From NCBI RefSeq assembly GCF_030733265.1, contig NZ_JASHJI010000005.1, forward strand, positions 124,001 to 188,000: a stretch of 64,000 nt of DNA. The letters are read 5' to 3'. Made by a program: the position numbers and the translations under genes. Source of the stretch: Roseibium sp. MMSF_3412 (GTDB taxonomy: Bacteria > Pseudomonadota > Alphaproteobacteria > Rhizobiales > Stappiaceae). The first letter of the stretch is position 1. Each line of letters opens with the position of its first letter. Under the pieces are notes generated by a model. The model did no database searches. It was not told the origin of the DNA and saw only the letters and a list, made by a program, of their open reading frames with translations. Below are positions 18,806 to 28,718 of the stretch, piece after piece.

Positions 18806-20773
18806 TTAAACGAACCCGATCGCCATCGGAGCGTCTGGCTTCAGACCGGCTTCCCTTTGCAACGCTGTTGCAATCTGCTGAACAGTGGGATTGTCGCAGA
18901 ACCGCAGCTGTTTTCTCACAACAGCGAAGTCTCCCGGCGTCAGATTGCGCAATCGCGCCACGTCAGCGGGCAACTCTCCCCCAAAGAACTTCGCGAAGGC
19001 ATGAGACAGACCCACCTGGTCCAAAGGTTTCAATTCCAGCTTGAAATCGAACCGTCTCAGCGTCGCCGGATCCAGTTTTGACGCAAAGTTGGTTGCCGCC
19101 AGAACAGGCTGGTCGTGACGATCGAGCCAGGACAGCAACTCGTTGACCTGACCGGCTTCCCAGTTTCTCTGCGCCGTGCTGCGGTCGAACATCAGGCTGT
19201 CCGCCTCGTCAAAAAACAGCACACCCTGCTCCTGCCGGGCCTCGTTGAAGGCTTCGGCAATGTTGCGTTCTGTACCGCCAACCCACTTGGACAGGAGATC
19301 TGATGCACGTTTGGTCAGAAGCGGTTTGTCGAGGCGGCGCGCAAAATGATGTGCGAACGCCGTCTTGCCGGTTCCCGGAGGCCCGCTGAGCAACAGCGAC
19401 ACATCGCTGTGTCCTCCTTGGGCGACATTCTCCAGAACAGTGCTCAAACGAGGCTCGGTGTTGTAAAGATCCAGATCGATTTCCAACGCTGTCTGATCCG
19501 GCAGTTCTCCGCCCCGCAGCGTTTTGACAAGCACGGCCGCCGCCTGTTCCACATGGTCGCCGTGAGCCGCGATCCTCGACGCCCTTGCGGCATTGCGCAA
19601 GACGGTCGTGGTTTCAGATGCCGCATCGACAAGCGTTGATAGCTCTTTGGAAAAACGGACCTTTTCAGTATTGCAGATAGTCTCTGCAATGCGCTGCCGT
19701 GCCTTGCGGGAAGGATAATCCAGTTCCAGAACGTAGCTCATCCTGCGAATGATCGCGTCATCCATGTTGCCGATTGCATTGGTTGTCCAGATGACCGGCA
19801 CAAGATTGTTTTCAAGCATGCGATTGACGAAGACCTTGCTGCCGTCCCGGCGTGTCATCCAGTCTCCTGCGCTGCGCTGGCTGTTGCCAATGAAGTCCTC
19901 CATTTCGTCAAACAGGATGACGGCTTCCCTCTTGTCGCCAAGAACACGCTGCGCAAGCATCAGCGCGCTGACGCGATCCTGGCGCGTCGGCTCGTCTCCG
20001 TCTTCGTCAACCTCCCCGACGGCATGAAGACGCAACCCGGCTTCGCGGCAAAGGACGCGCGCCAGTTCCGTTTTTCCAGTCCCGGGCGGTCCGTAGACCA
20101 GAATATTGACACCAATAGCCTGCTCCCTGACCGCACCGGCCAGCAGGTGCACAAGGAAACGCGCATCCTTGACTTCAGCGAAATCCGGTAAGGACATACC
20201 TGTCTCATGACGAGGGCCGATCAGAGCGTCGACAAATTCCTGCCCCTGGCTCGGAGCGCGGTCGAGCAGCGTCTCAAGCGTCCATTTGATATCCACGGCC
20301 ACCGTACCGCCGCGATAGGCTCGAAACCCGATCAGACCCAGACGAAACACCGGACTGCGCCTGACAAAGCGCAAGGCATCGTGGGCCGAAACACCGCACA
20401 ACTCGGCAAGGAGGACCGGCAGGTCGATCCCCCGGCCGGTCGCAACCTCCGTAAGCCGTTGCAGTTTCGGCAACCGGTCGCAACCGATGAGCAACGCCAG
20501 CAGGGTGCTGTTGGCGATGTCCAGGCCAAGCAATTCTGCGAGCGTGTCCGCGATCTCCATGACATATGGTTCGGGTGATTCAGGCAGCCGCCAGCGCTCA
20601 AGCGCCAGCTTCAGGCTGTCCCAGTCGGTCGCATCCTTTTTGCGAATGCCCAGGTCAAGCCAGGCAAGATTGTCAAGCGCCCAGTCCTTCAGCGCCTTCG
20701 CCAAAGGAGCATCGTCGGAAAGCCCGCGGCTCAGGTGGAGCAGCATGGCCTTCACCAGCTGATATTCGTTCAT
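18806..20773 (-). CDS. Tandem-AAA ATPase with an N-terminal helical region
   Basis: 655 residues. After about 220 residues of helical sequence come two AAA modules. Module 1 has Walker A GPPGTGKT (228-235) and Walker B VILFDEMED (D289, E290). Module 2 has Walker A GPPGTGKT (464-471), pore-like KWVGGTE (496-502) and Walker B FFDEAD (520-525). Both modules keep their catalytic residues, which suggests an unfoldase or remodelling machine. No transmembrane segment, protease or known partner is adjacent, so the substrate is unknown. ATG 20773 is preferred over an upstream in-frame start at 20806. Confidence 0.85.
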   Translation of the reverse strand: MNEYQLVKAMLLHLSRGLSDDAPLAKALKDWALDNLAWLDLGIRKKDATDWDSLKLALERWRLPESPEPYVMEIADTLAELLGLDIANSTLLALLIGCDRLPKLQRLTEVATGRGIDLPVLLAELCGVSAHDALRFVRRSPVFRLGLIGFRAYRGGTVAVDIKWTLETLLDRAPSQGQEFVDALIGPRHETGMSLPDFAEVKDARFLVHLLAGAVREQAIGVNILVYGPPGTGKTELARVLCREAGLRLHAVGEVDEDGDEPTRQDRVSALMLAQRVLGDKREAVILFDEMEDFIGNSQRSAGDWMTRRDGSKVFVNRMLENNLVPVIWTTNAIGNMDDAIIRRMSYVLELDYPSRKARQRIAETICNTEKVRFSKELSTLVDAASETTTVLRNAARASRIAAHGDHVEQAAAVLVKTLRGGELPDQTALEIDLDLYNTEPRLSTVLENVAQGGHSDVSLLLSGPPGTGKTAFAHHFARRLDKPLLTKRASDLLSKWVGGTERNIAEAFNEARQEQGVLFFDEADSLMFDRSTAQRNWEAGQVNELLSWLDRHDQPVLAATNFASKLDPATLRRFDFKLELKPLDQVGLSHAFAKFFGGELPADVARLRNLTPGDFAVVRKQLRFCDNPTVQQIATALQREAGLKPDAPMAIGFV

Positions 20774-21280
20774 GAGTGTCCCATGTCCCGATCCGGGCCG
20801 GCACAAAGCAGTTCCGCCACGTGCAAGAGCCCGTTTACGTCTTCAGTTTTCGAAGGGTTGCGCGGTCGTCGTGGATCCTGCCTCGACCGCGGCACATGGG
20901 ATGTGCTTAGGGCTGAGGCTGGAGTGCGACGAAACACAGACCCGGTAGGGTGTCTTTGTCCAGCAATGGATCTCTCCTTGTTGCGCCGGTTTGCGGCGCG
21001 GAATGCGCGTGTTTAAGTCTGCCATCGCCCGATTGCAACCGGGATTTGCAAAATATGATGTAAAGAGGATGCACTGTTGCAGAAGGACAACAACGCCTCA
21101 GACGGGTTTTGATTGGAAGAACAGCGGAAAACTGGAACCCGGTTGCTGAGCGCTGGCGATCACCTGAATTGAATTCGCGTTCACGTCTTGTAATGCGCGT
21201 GAAAAGCTTCAGCGCCCATTAAGCTTCCCCGGCCACCTTCGCACGATCCAATGGTATGGAATGGATAAAAGGAGAAGGTC
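20774..21280. other. 507-bp gene-free region upstream of the AAA gene
   Basis: No credible gene seen on either strand. It must contain the AAA gene promoter (minus) and that of the 60-aa gene (plus). A dyad TTCACG / CGTGAA with a 12-nt loop lies near 21180-21203. Composition is mixed, with AT-rich patches near 21050 and 21170. Confidence 0.4.
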
Positions 21281-21463
21281 ATGGATGTTGGACCAGCAGG
21301 TGCAGTACCGGCCAGCACACAGGCATTGAAATCGGAAGCTTACACGTCAAACCCGACCGCACCGGGTCAGACCGAAACACCAGAAAGCGAGGCGTCCGCG
21401 GCCTCCAGCACCCCGGCGGCACCAGCCCCGGGTCTTGGCCAGACGGTCGACATTCAGGCATAG
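21281..21463 (+). CDS. Small Ala/Pro/Thr-rich protein
   Basis: 60 residues, low complexity, ending GLGQTVDIQA. AAAAGGAG lies 6 nt before ATG 21281, an excellent ribosome-binding site, and a strong terminator follows within 70 bp, so it is probably a real monocistronic gene. The MDVG start and LG..VDI end faintly recall the small YjfB-type putative motility proteins, but the middle differs and I do not assign the family. Confidence 0.6.
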   Translation: MDVGPAGAVPASTQALKSEAYTSNPTAPGQTETPESEASAASSTPAAPAPGLGQTVDIQA

Positions 21464-21531
21464 CCTCGCAAGAGGAGACCGAACCCGGTTCCCGCAATTC
21501 AGAAGGGAACATCGCAGTTCGACAAAAACAG

Positions 21532-21561
21532 AAAAGCCCGCCAAACCGGCGGGCTTTTTTC
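21532..21561 (+). terminator. Rho-independent terminator
   Basis: 11-bp stem AAAAGCCCGCC / GGCGGGCTTTT with a 5-nt loop and a T-run, 69 bp after the 60-aa gene. Confidence 0.88.
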
Positions 21562-21610
21562 TTGAGCTGAACGCAGGGTTAGACCAGACGCTCAGATCCG
21601 CCTGAGGACC

Positions 21611-21745
21611 CTAGCGCGAACCGCGCAGGTACTTGTTGGCATCGCGGAACGAGCGATAAAGCTTCGATGGGAGCCAGCTGAGACGCGACCGATTGTAGGT
21701 CAGGCCATCGCGGACAAGCAGGCAGTGTGCTGTGTGTAAATTCAT
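21611..21745 (-). CDS. 44-residue basic protein with a strong ribosome-binding site
   Basis: Begins MNLHTAHCLL and ends FRDANKYLRGSR. GGAGGA is 5 nt before ATG 21745, and the frame stops at TAG 21611-21613. The C-terminal half is Arg/Lys/Trp-rich (SRLSWLPSKLYRSF), a composition seen in small DUF1127-like proteins, but I cannot assign it. The upstream DNA carries a tandem ATAGTGCAC repeat that looks regulatory. Confidence 0.55.
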   Translation of the reverse strand: MNLHTAHCLLVRDGLTYNRSRLSWLPSKLYRSFRDANKYLRGSR

Positions 21746-21768
21746 TATTTTCCTCCTTGCACTCAACA

Positions 21769-21786
21769 ATAGTGCACATAGTGCAC
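21769..21786 (-). promoter_or_regulatory. Tandem 9-bp repeat upstream of the 44-aa gene
   Basis: ATAGTGCAC occurs twice in direct succession; each unit contains the palindrome GTGCAC. It lies 24 bp before the start codon, where a repressor or activator would act. The regulator is not known. Confidence 0.45.
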
Positions 21787-21875
21787 CTTAGCAAGAGTTT
21801 CAATATTTGACGGTTAACGAAATTCATTAAATTTTTTCAATGAGTCAGCAGAGCAATTCGTTGATTGCCGCCCAA

Positions 21876-22060
21876 CTACGGACCAAGAGCGCGATCAGGC
21901 TGCCCATGTTGTTTTCGCAATGAGACACCTTTTCCGGCTCCCTTGTCCGCGCACGTTTCCTGCTTCAGCCGGCAGCGAATGGCCAACACTTTCATGTCCT
22001 GAAAGCCTTTCAATGAAAGCTCGTCCGGTTCCGCCCCGCCACCAGAACGCAGAACCCCCG
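21876..22060 (-). pseudogene. Possible C-terminal remnant next to element copy 2
   Basis: A minus-strand frame ending at TAG 21876-21878 has coding-like composition and contains PDELSLKGFQDMKVLAIR. That is similar in style to the C-terminal end of class III adenylate cyclases (ELKG..pV.vy.v). No intact start or catalytic domain is present. It may be a gene fragment; weakly supported. Confidence 0.22.
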
Positions 22061-22130
22061 CGTGTCCGTCTTGGGCGTCGCGGTTTCGCGCGGAAGAGCA
22101 AAATCGCGACGCCTTGAAAAACCGGTCTAG

Positions 22131-22392
22131 GTGATGGACCCATAAATGAGATTGAAATGGCATGCGAAATGGCGAAATCCCGTCAGGAAGAGTGTGCGGA
22201 GCGGGCTTCCTGCCCGGTCAAGCACGCTGACGCCACGGGGTGAAGCCATTTCCATGTCCTTCGGATTTGACCGGCTTGCTCCTCCTCCGCGTTGCGAAAG
22301 GCTTGAAAATGAACCACATTTCCTGCGCTTCCGCTCCCTGACGATAAGCAAGTCGCCTCAAACCATTTCGGCCCCATTTATGAGTCCATCAC
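22131..22392 (-). mobile_element. 262-bp MITE-like element, copy 2 (inverted relative to copy 1)
   Basis: Same length, terminal repeats and interior as copy 1 at 11861-12122, read on the opposite strand, about 90% identical by eye. CTAG flanks both ends (22127-22130 and 22393-22396). The right-hand CTAG contains the TAG stop codon of the delta carbonic anhydrase gene. Relative to the neighbouring gene whose stop it abuts, the element has the same orientation as copy 1 has to pirin. Confidence 0.85.
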
Positions 22393-23259
22393 CTAGTTCT
22401 CGATCACGCTGAGAAGGTCCGGATTGCGCACGAGATTTCTCACGCCATGCGCGTACTCTTCGTTGAAGATGTTTCCGCTCAGCCAGTAGTCCACGGAAGC
22501 AATGGAGACTTTCGCAACCTTGGGCCTCACGCTCCATGTCACCTGGAAGGGAGACCCTTTTTCATTGTATCCCGGCCCCGTCGTTGACCCGGCATATTGC
22601 ACCGGCGCACCGGTGTTGGCCGGAATGTTCGTCGCCTGATGGAAGCCGCCGACGACCTCCACTTTTGTCAGATCGACGAAATCGAGTGCCCGGTCATCGT
22701 TGACAAGGACAAAGACCTGGGCCTCAACGCGCAACTGCGGATTTTTGATGGCCTCGCTCAGGCAGGAGCCAAGTGTCGGTCCCGGCTCAACCTTGGCGGT
22801 TGTGAAGACAAAATGAACTTCAATCGTGTCGCCCGGTTCCAGGTCGCCGTGCTCACTCGCACCGACCTTGTAGTCCAGCGGTGCAAGTTCGGCGTCGGAC
22901 AGAGTGCCGTTGTATTTGTACCCTGTCCCGTAGCCATGCCCGTCTCCATTGCCGGCATAGGTCGTGAACTCGCCGCCCCGGTGTTCCGCATTTTCGTGGA
23001 AGTGGATGTTGCACAGGTTCATGTAAGCTCTGGGCGGCGCGGAGACAAATATCCTCGGATTGGCTCCGTCCAGAACCTCGATATCGCGCGGAGACTGGGG
23101 ACCGAAACCGGCACCGCCGGTGTTCTTGGCCAATGCCTGGTGCTGCTTGGAAATGACTTCATTGGGAGTTTTCGTGCCGCCGCTTTCAGAAGCTGCGGCA
23201 GCAGAGATGATGGCGCACGCGGAAAAAAGCGCTGCCACCGCGGCATGGGATAGTTTCAT
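22393..23259 (-). CDS. Delta-class carbonic anhydrase, exported
   Basis: 288 residues with a signal peptide (MKLSHAAVAALFSACAIISAAAA). The conserved block NLCNIHFHENAEHRGGEF supplies C83, H86, H88 and H93, and HFVF supplies H149, matching the zinc-site region of the delta-CA (CA_like) family first known from diatoms. Expected role: periplasmic CO2/bicarbonate interconversion. AGG 7 nt before ATG 23259 supports this start over an open frame to 23436. The gene stops in the CTAG that borders the inserted element. Confidence 0.85.
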   Translation of the reverse strand: MKLSHAAVAALFSACAIISAAAASESGGTKTPNEVISKQHQALAKNTGGAGFGPQSPRDIEVLDGANPRIFVSAPPRAYMNLCNIHFHENAEHRGGEFTTYAGNGDGHGYGTGYKYNGTLSDAELAPLDYKVGASEHGDLEPGDTIEVHFVFTTAKVEPGPTLGSCLSEAIKNPQLRVEAQVFVLVNDDRALDFVDLTKVEVVGGFHQATNIPANTGAPVQYAGSTTGPGYNEKGSPFQVTWSVRPKVAKVSIASVDYWLSGNIFNEEYAHGVRNLVRNPDLLSVIEN

Positions 23260-23496
23260 TAGGACACCTTTCAATGTCCCCCACACGAACTTAAGCATAA
23301 ATGACAGTGACGGAATTTCCAATCGCCAAGTTGCGTTCCGCCGTAAAAAACGGAGCCCGCAGCTTGCTGAAACCGATAACGTCTTGCAACCCGCTCCGTC
23401 CTGACGTAAGAACGATCCCGTTAACCACCTGCTCACGCTTTTTCGTCAGGCTTGGTGGCTGAAACGCTGTAAAGACCGAAGGCCCTGTTGAGACCC

Positions 23497-23598
23497 ATGA
23501 TCGCGGCAAGCGACATCACCGGTTCTAGCGACGACGCGCTGAAAGAGCGCGGCGGCCTCATCCTACTTGGCGACCTCCTCCTTCTTAGATGCCCCTGA
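23497..23598 (+). promoter_or_regulatory. Probable leucine leader peptide of leuA
   Basis: A 33-codon frame (ATG 23497, TGA 23596-23598) contains the leucine-rich run LILLGDLLLL near its end, using the rare codons CTA, CTT and CTT. It lies 146 bp before leuA and nothing else explains it. This is the signature of transcription attenuation by leucyl-tRNA supply. I do not see a classic U-tract terminator between it and leuA, so the downstream mechanism is unclear. Confidence 0.6.
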
Positions 23599-23744
23599 GC
23601 GTCGGCTGATCCGTGTTTTGAACGAGCGGAACGGACACTTAGGGGAGAGACTTCAAATCACCACCTTACGAATTCCGGATCGCGCCGCGTTCATACCCGA
23701 CACAGTTCCTTAGAACCGCCGATCCAAGCCAGGGACGAAACGAC

Positions 23745-25301
<1,557 letters not shown>

Positions 25302-25338
25302 GGCTTTGCCACAACCTCTTCTTCTCCGAAAGTTCCTT

Positions 25339-25368
25339 CGCCCCGGCCCACAAGCCGGGGCGTTTTTT
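25339..25368 (+). terminator. Rho-independent terminator after leuA
   Basis: 9-bp GC stem CGCCCCGGC / GCCGGGGCG with a 6-nt loop, followed by six T. It lies 37 bp after the leuA stop. Confidence 0.92.
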
Positions 25369-25413
25369 GTACGTCAACGCCGCGGATCAGGCGCGGAACC
25401 GCAGTCTTCTCCA

Positions 25414-25932
25414 TCAGGCCACGTCGCTGCTCTCGATCCGGTAAAACGCGCATGGCACGTCGTGTTTGTCCCTGTCGAACCAGTGCCTGAAACCGGTCTT
25501 TTTCATCACGTGTTGCGACGCCTGGTGATCTGCGTGTGCATAAGCGATCAGAAACCCATTGTCCGTGGTTTCAAAAAACCAGCGGGTCAGTGCTCCTGCG
25601 ATCTCCGAGGCATAGCCGTTGCCCCAGGCGGAGCGTTTCAGGCTGTAGGCAAGTTCATAGCCGTCCGGATCGCTCATCCAGTCTATGCCGGCACGCCCGA
25701 TATAATCACCGTCATGCGTGGTCAGCTTGCGTCGGCCAAATCCTGAACCGTCATCCCGTTCGATAAATTCAAACAGTCTGGTCTTCACCTCGTCGGTGGT
25801 CATCGGCCGCGGGCCGGGTGAATGGTAGCGGTTCACTTCCGGATCGGAATGTTGCTCCAACAGAAACGGCAGGTCCGCTTCCACGAAGGGCTCGAGCCGG
25901 AGACGTTCCGTTTCAAGAATAATGTCTGACAA
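25414..25932 (-). CDS. GNAT acetyltransferase (RimJ/RimL type)
   Basis: 172 residues. It starts ETERLRLEPFVEADLPFLLEQ, the classic RimJ/RimL-like opening, with WGNGYASEIAGALTRWFFET as the acetyl-CoA loop. The likely start is TTG 25932, preceded by AGGA at about 9 nt; no ATG exists before residue 44. Substrate unknown. The next gene upstream on the same strand encodes a similar protein. Confidence 0.87.
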   Translation of the reverse strand: MSDIILETERLRLEPFVEADLPFLLEQHSDPEVNRYHSPGPRPMTTDEVKTRLFEFIERDDGSGFGRRKLTTHDGDYIGRAGIDWMSDPDGYELAYSLKRSAWGNGYASEIAGALTRWFFETTDNGFLIAYAHADHQASQHVMKKTGFRHWFDRDKHDVPCAFYRIESSDVA

Positions 25933-26020
25933 GGCAGTCGATCCTGGACATGCGACCGCGCCGAGGGGTCAGGTTCTGAAAGAGGCATACTGGACGGAGG
26001 TCCGCAGGCTTTTCAACCCG

Positions 26021-26560
26021 TCACGCGCTCATGAGGTAGGATTGCATCGATGGACTGAAGAGCTGGAAGACATCGGCCTGCATGCCTTCGATCTTCTTGC
26101 TTTCGCGATGATTGAAGCCGACGTCCTGCACCACTTCGCGCATGCTCCTGTTGTCGGTGCGAACCACCGCCACGAGATGCGAAAAATAGGTATTCTCGAA
26201 AAACCAGCCGGTCAACGCGGCACACAGGCGCGTTGCCAAGGTGCCGTCCTTGTCGAGAATCTCGTTGGAAAGACAATAACTCAGGCTGATCTCAGATGTT
26301 TCGCTGACCGGCGTGAAGCCGGCCCACCCGAGGAAACGCCCGTCCTCCGCAACGGCTTTCCACTTGGCAAAGCCAAGTTCGGCCTGGTTCTGAAGGGCGG
26401 AACGGACAAGCTCGGCGGCATCAGCGGAAATGGAACCGGTCGAGAATTCCGTATATCGATTTCCAAAAAGGTCGGACTGGAGGTTGATGACAAGATTAAT
26501 ATCGGACGGGGAGAAGGGAACAAGCCGCACTGAGCCGCATTCGAGAATAATCGTCTGCAC
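26021..26560 (-). CDS. GNAT acetyltransferase (RimJ/RimL type), second copy
   Basis: 179 residues. It shares the overall plan and the GWFFENTYFSHLVA segment with the downstream neighbour (RWFFETTDNGFLIA), suggesting an old tandem duplication now far diverged. GTG 26560 has a strong GAGGAGG at 6 nt. The acetyl-CoA loop is less canonical than usual. Substrate unknown. Confidence 0.83.
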   Translation of the reverse strand: MQTIILECGSVRLVPFSPSDINLVINLQSDLFGNRYTEFSTGSISADAAELVRSALQNQAELGFAKWKAVAEDGRFLGWAGFTPVSETSEISLSYCLSNEILDKDGTLATRLCAALTGWFFENTYFSHLVAVVRTDNRSMREVVQDVGFNHRESKKIEGMQADVFQLFSPSMQSYLMSA

Positions 26561-26776
26561 CGTGGTCCTCCTCTGAGATCAGATCTTTTCAGGTGGCTTC
26601 CTGACAAGGCCGGGAAACTTCCGAAAGCGAACGTCGGACGCCTAACCCTGAATTGTGCCAACTCGAAGGCATACAAAAGTATAAGGTCAAAAAAGGCAAA
26701 AATATATGCGTATTACCAACAGGTTACCTTAAAACACCATGTTGCAGCGCACCGCCTTTAAGTTGACTAGGTTAAA

Positions 26777-27727
26777 TTATATCTGCGCGACGATCTCATC
26801 TGCTCCGATTCCCTCCGATGGATCAATCCGTTGCCAGTCCGTCATCTGGTTGCGGAACCAGGTTTCCTGACGCTTGGCATATTGCCGCGTCGCAACAGTG
26901 AGCCTGTGGACGGTTTCTTCATAACCTGTCTCACCGGACAGAAAATCGCGAATCTCGGCAACGCCAATCGCCCGCATGGCAGGCAATTGCGGAGGCAATT
27001 CTTTCTCCAGCAGCGCCCTGACTTCGCCGATTCCCTCATCGCTGAGCATGAGGCGGGTCCGCTGTTCGATCCGTGCATGCAGCCAGGGACGCGGCGGCGC
27101 CAGCACGATCCGGACGCAATCGTTCCCGGACAGAAACGGGGCTGTTTGCGCAGAGGCCTGCCAGACGCTCAGCGGTTTTCCGGTCGCGACAATGACTTCA
27201 AGCGCCCTGGAAAGGCGTTGCGGGTCGTTGAGCGTCACTGCTGCCTCTCCATCCCCTTCCCTCGCCAGAGCGGCACGCAGTCCCTCCACACCCTCGCGGT
27301 CGCACAGGTCGCGGGCGGCTTGACGCACATCATCAGGAATGTCCGGCATGTCGGCAAAACCCTCGGTCAGTCCCTTGAAGTAGAGCCCGGTTCCGCCGAC
27401 GACGACGGGCAACTTGCCGTCGGTGCGCAATCCGGCAATCTCCGCGGAAGCGCGCCGCAGCCAGGCGCCGGTCGAAAAAGCGGTGGACGCCGGCAAGATC
27501 CCGTAGAGCCGATGCGGCACCAGCTTTTCTTCTTCCGCGCTCGGGCGGGCACTGACAATCCTCAGGTCCTGGTAAAGTTGCATGGAATCCGCGTTCACAA
27601 TCACGCCGTCGCAGCTTGCCGCGACATTGAGCGCGAAAGCAGACTTGCCGCTGGCGGTCGGTCCCGCTATCAGGATGACACGGCCGTTGCCAGGCTGTGT
27701 GCTCTTGCGTTCCAGGGATGCGTCCAT
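26777..27727 (-). CDS. miaA: tRNA dimethylallyltransferase
   Basis: Transfers dimethylallyl to A37 of tRNAs reading UNN codons. 316 residues with Walker A GPTASGKS (22-29), NADSMQLY and the DPQRLSRALE / GTGLYFKG motifs; the C-terminus keeps RQYAKRQETWFRNQ. ATG 27727 is chosen; its codon overlaps the serB start on the other strand by two bases within CATG 27725-27728. GTG 27754 is an alternative and would enlarge the divergent overlap. No strong SD for either. Confidence 0.95.
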   Translation of the reverse strand: MDASLERKSTQPGNGRVILIAGPTASGKSAFALNVAASCDGVIVNADSMQLYQDLRIVSARPSAEEEKLVPHRLYGILPASTAFSTGAWLRRASAEIAGLRTDGKLPVVVGGTGLYFKGLTEGFADMPDIPDDVRQAARDLCDREGVEGLRAALAREGDGEAAVTLNDPQRLSRALEVIVATGKPLSVWQASAQTAPFLSGNDCVRIVLAPPRPWLHARIEQRTRLMLSDEGIGEVRALLEKELPPQLPAMRAIGVAEIRDFLSGETGYEETVHRLTVATRQYAKRQETWFRNQMTDWQRIDPSEGIGADEIVAQI

Positions 27728-28622
27728 GTCTTTTGTTGCCACTTTGGTGTCCACTCCGACGGCCCCGGCTGTCGATCAGGATCTTGTCCGCCGGGTCTCG
27801 GAAGCCCTGGGTGACAAGACCCTCGCGACGATCCTGAGCCCCGGTGTTGCAGCCGACCTGAGCTTTGAGAACCCCGGTGAAACCGCGGTTGATGTAACGG
27901 CGCGGATTCGCAATGTCGTCGGCCCGGCGCCGGTCGACGTCTTTGTGCAGCCTGAAGAGGATCGCCGCAAGCGCCTTTTGATCGCCGACATGGATTCCAC
28001 CATGATCCGTCAGGAGTGCATTGACGAACTGGCGGCCGAGCTCGGACTGAAAGAGAAGATTTCCGGCATCACCGAGCGTGCCATGCGCGGTGAGATAGAA
28101 TTTGAACCTGCCCTGCGTGAAAGGGTTGCCCTGCTCGCCGGCCTCCCCGTCTCCGCGATCGATACCGTGCTCAGCAACAGGATCGTGCTGATGCCGGGTG
28201 GCCGGACACTTGTTCAGACGATGAAGGCGAATAACGCCTATTGCGCGCTCGTTTCAGGCGGCTTCACGCATTTTACAAAGTCCGTCTCCGCCATGATCGG
28301 GTTCGACGAGAACCAGGCAAACACCCTGTTGGAGCAAGACGGCAAGCTGACCGGCAAGGTCGCGGAACCCATTCTCGGGCGCGACGCCAAGCGCGAGCGG
28401 CTGGAAGAACTGGTTGCCGAAAAGGCGATCGAATTCAACGAGACACTGGCGGTCGGTGACGGTGCAAACGACCTTGCCATGATCGAGCGCGCCGGTGCCG
28501 GCGTTGCCTACCGCGCAAAGCCAGCCGTTGCCGAAGCTGCCGATTTTCGCGTTGACCACGGCGATCTGACCGCCCTTCTCTATCTTCAGGGCTATTCGGA
28601 AAAGGACTTCGTCCTGAGCTGA
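27726..28622 (+). CDS. serB: Phosphoserine phosphatase
   Basis: Hydrolyses O-phosphoserine to serine, the last step of serine synthesis. 298 residues: an N-terminal ACT-like region (1-75), then an HAD domain with DMDST (88-92; nucleophile D88, acid D90), SGGFTHF (motif II) and GDGANDLAMI (motif IV). ATG 27726 matches the usual family start MSFVATLV. It is divergent from miaA with overlapping start codons and convergent with degP. Confidence 0.95.
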   Translation: MSFVATLVSTPTAPAVDQDLVRRVSEALGDKTLATILSPGVAADLSFENPGETAVDVTARIRNVVGPAPVDVFVQPEEDRRKRLLIADMDSTMIRQECIDELAAELGLKEKISGITERAMRGEIEFEPALRERVALLAGLPVSAIDTVLSNRIVLMPGGRTLVQTMKANNAYCALVSGGFTHFTKSVSAMIGFDENQANTLLEQDGKLTGKVAEPILGRDAKRERLEELVAEKAIEFNETLAVGDGANDLAMIERAGAGVAYRAKPAVAEAADFRVDHGDLTALLYLQGYSEKDFVLS

Positions 28623-28667
28623 ACGGGGCGGCGACAGCCGCCTGAGCGGCGGCAAGTGCACGAAACA

Positions 28668-28698
28668 AAAGGGCGCCGCAATGGGCGCCCTTTCAATT
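28668..28698. terminator. Bidirectional terminator between serB and degP
   Basis: 10-bp stem AAAGGGCGCC / GGCGCCCTTT with a 6-nt loop. T-rich sequence follows on the plus strand and A-rich sequence precedes it, so it can serve both convergent genes. Confidence 0.85.
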
Positions 28699-28718
28699 TT
28701 CCAAGTGCTGTGCCGGAT

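Noticed and set aside
11861..22392. Composite transposon bounded by the two 262-bp elements
   Set aside because: The elements carry no transposase. The 10 kb between them is ordinary chromosomal content in several transcription units, and each copy has its own CTAG flanks, which indicates independent insertions.
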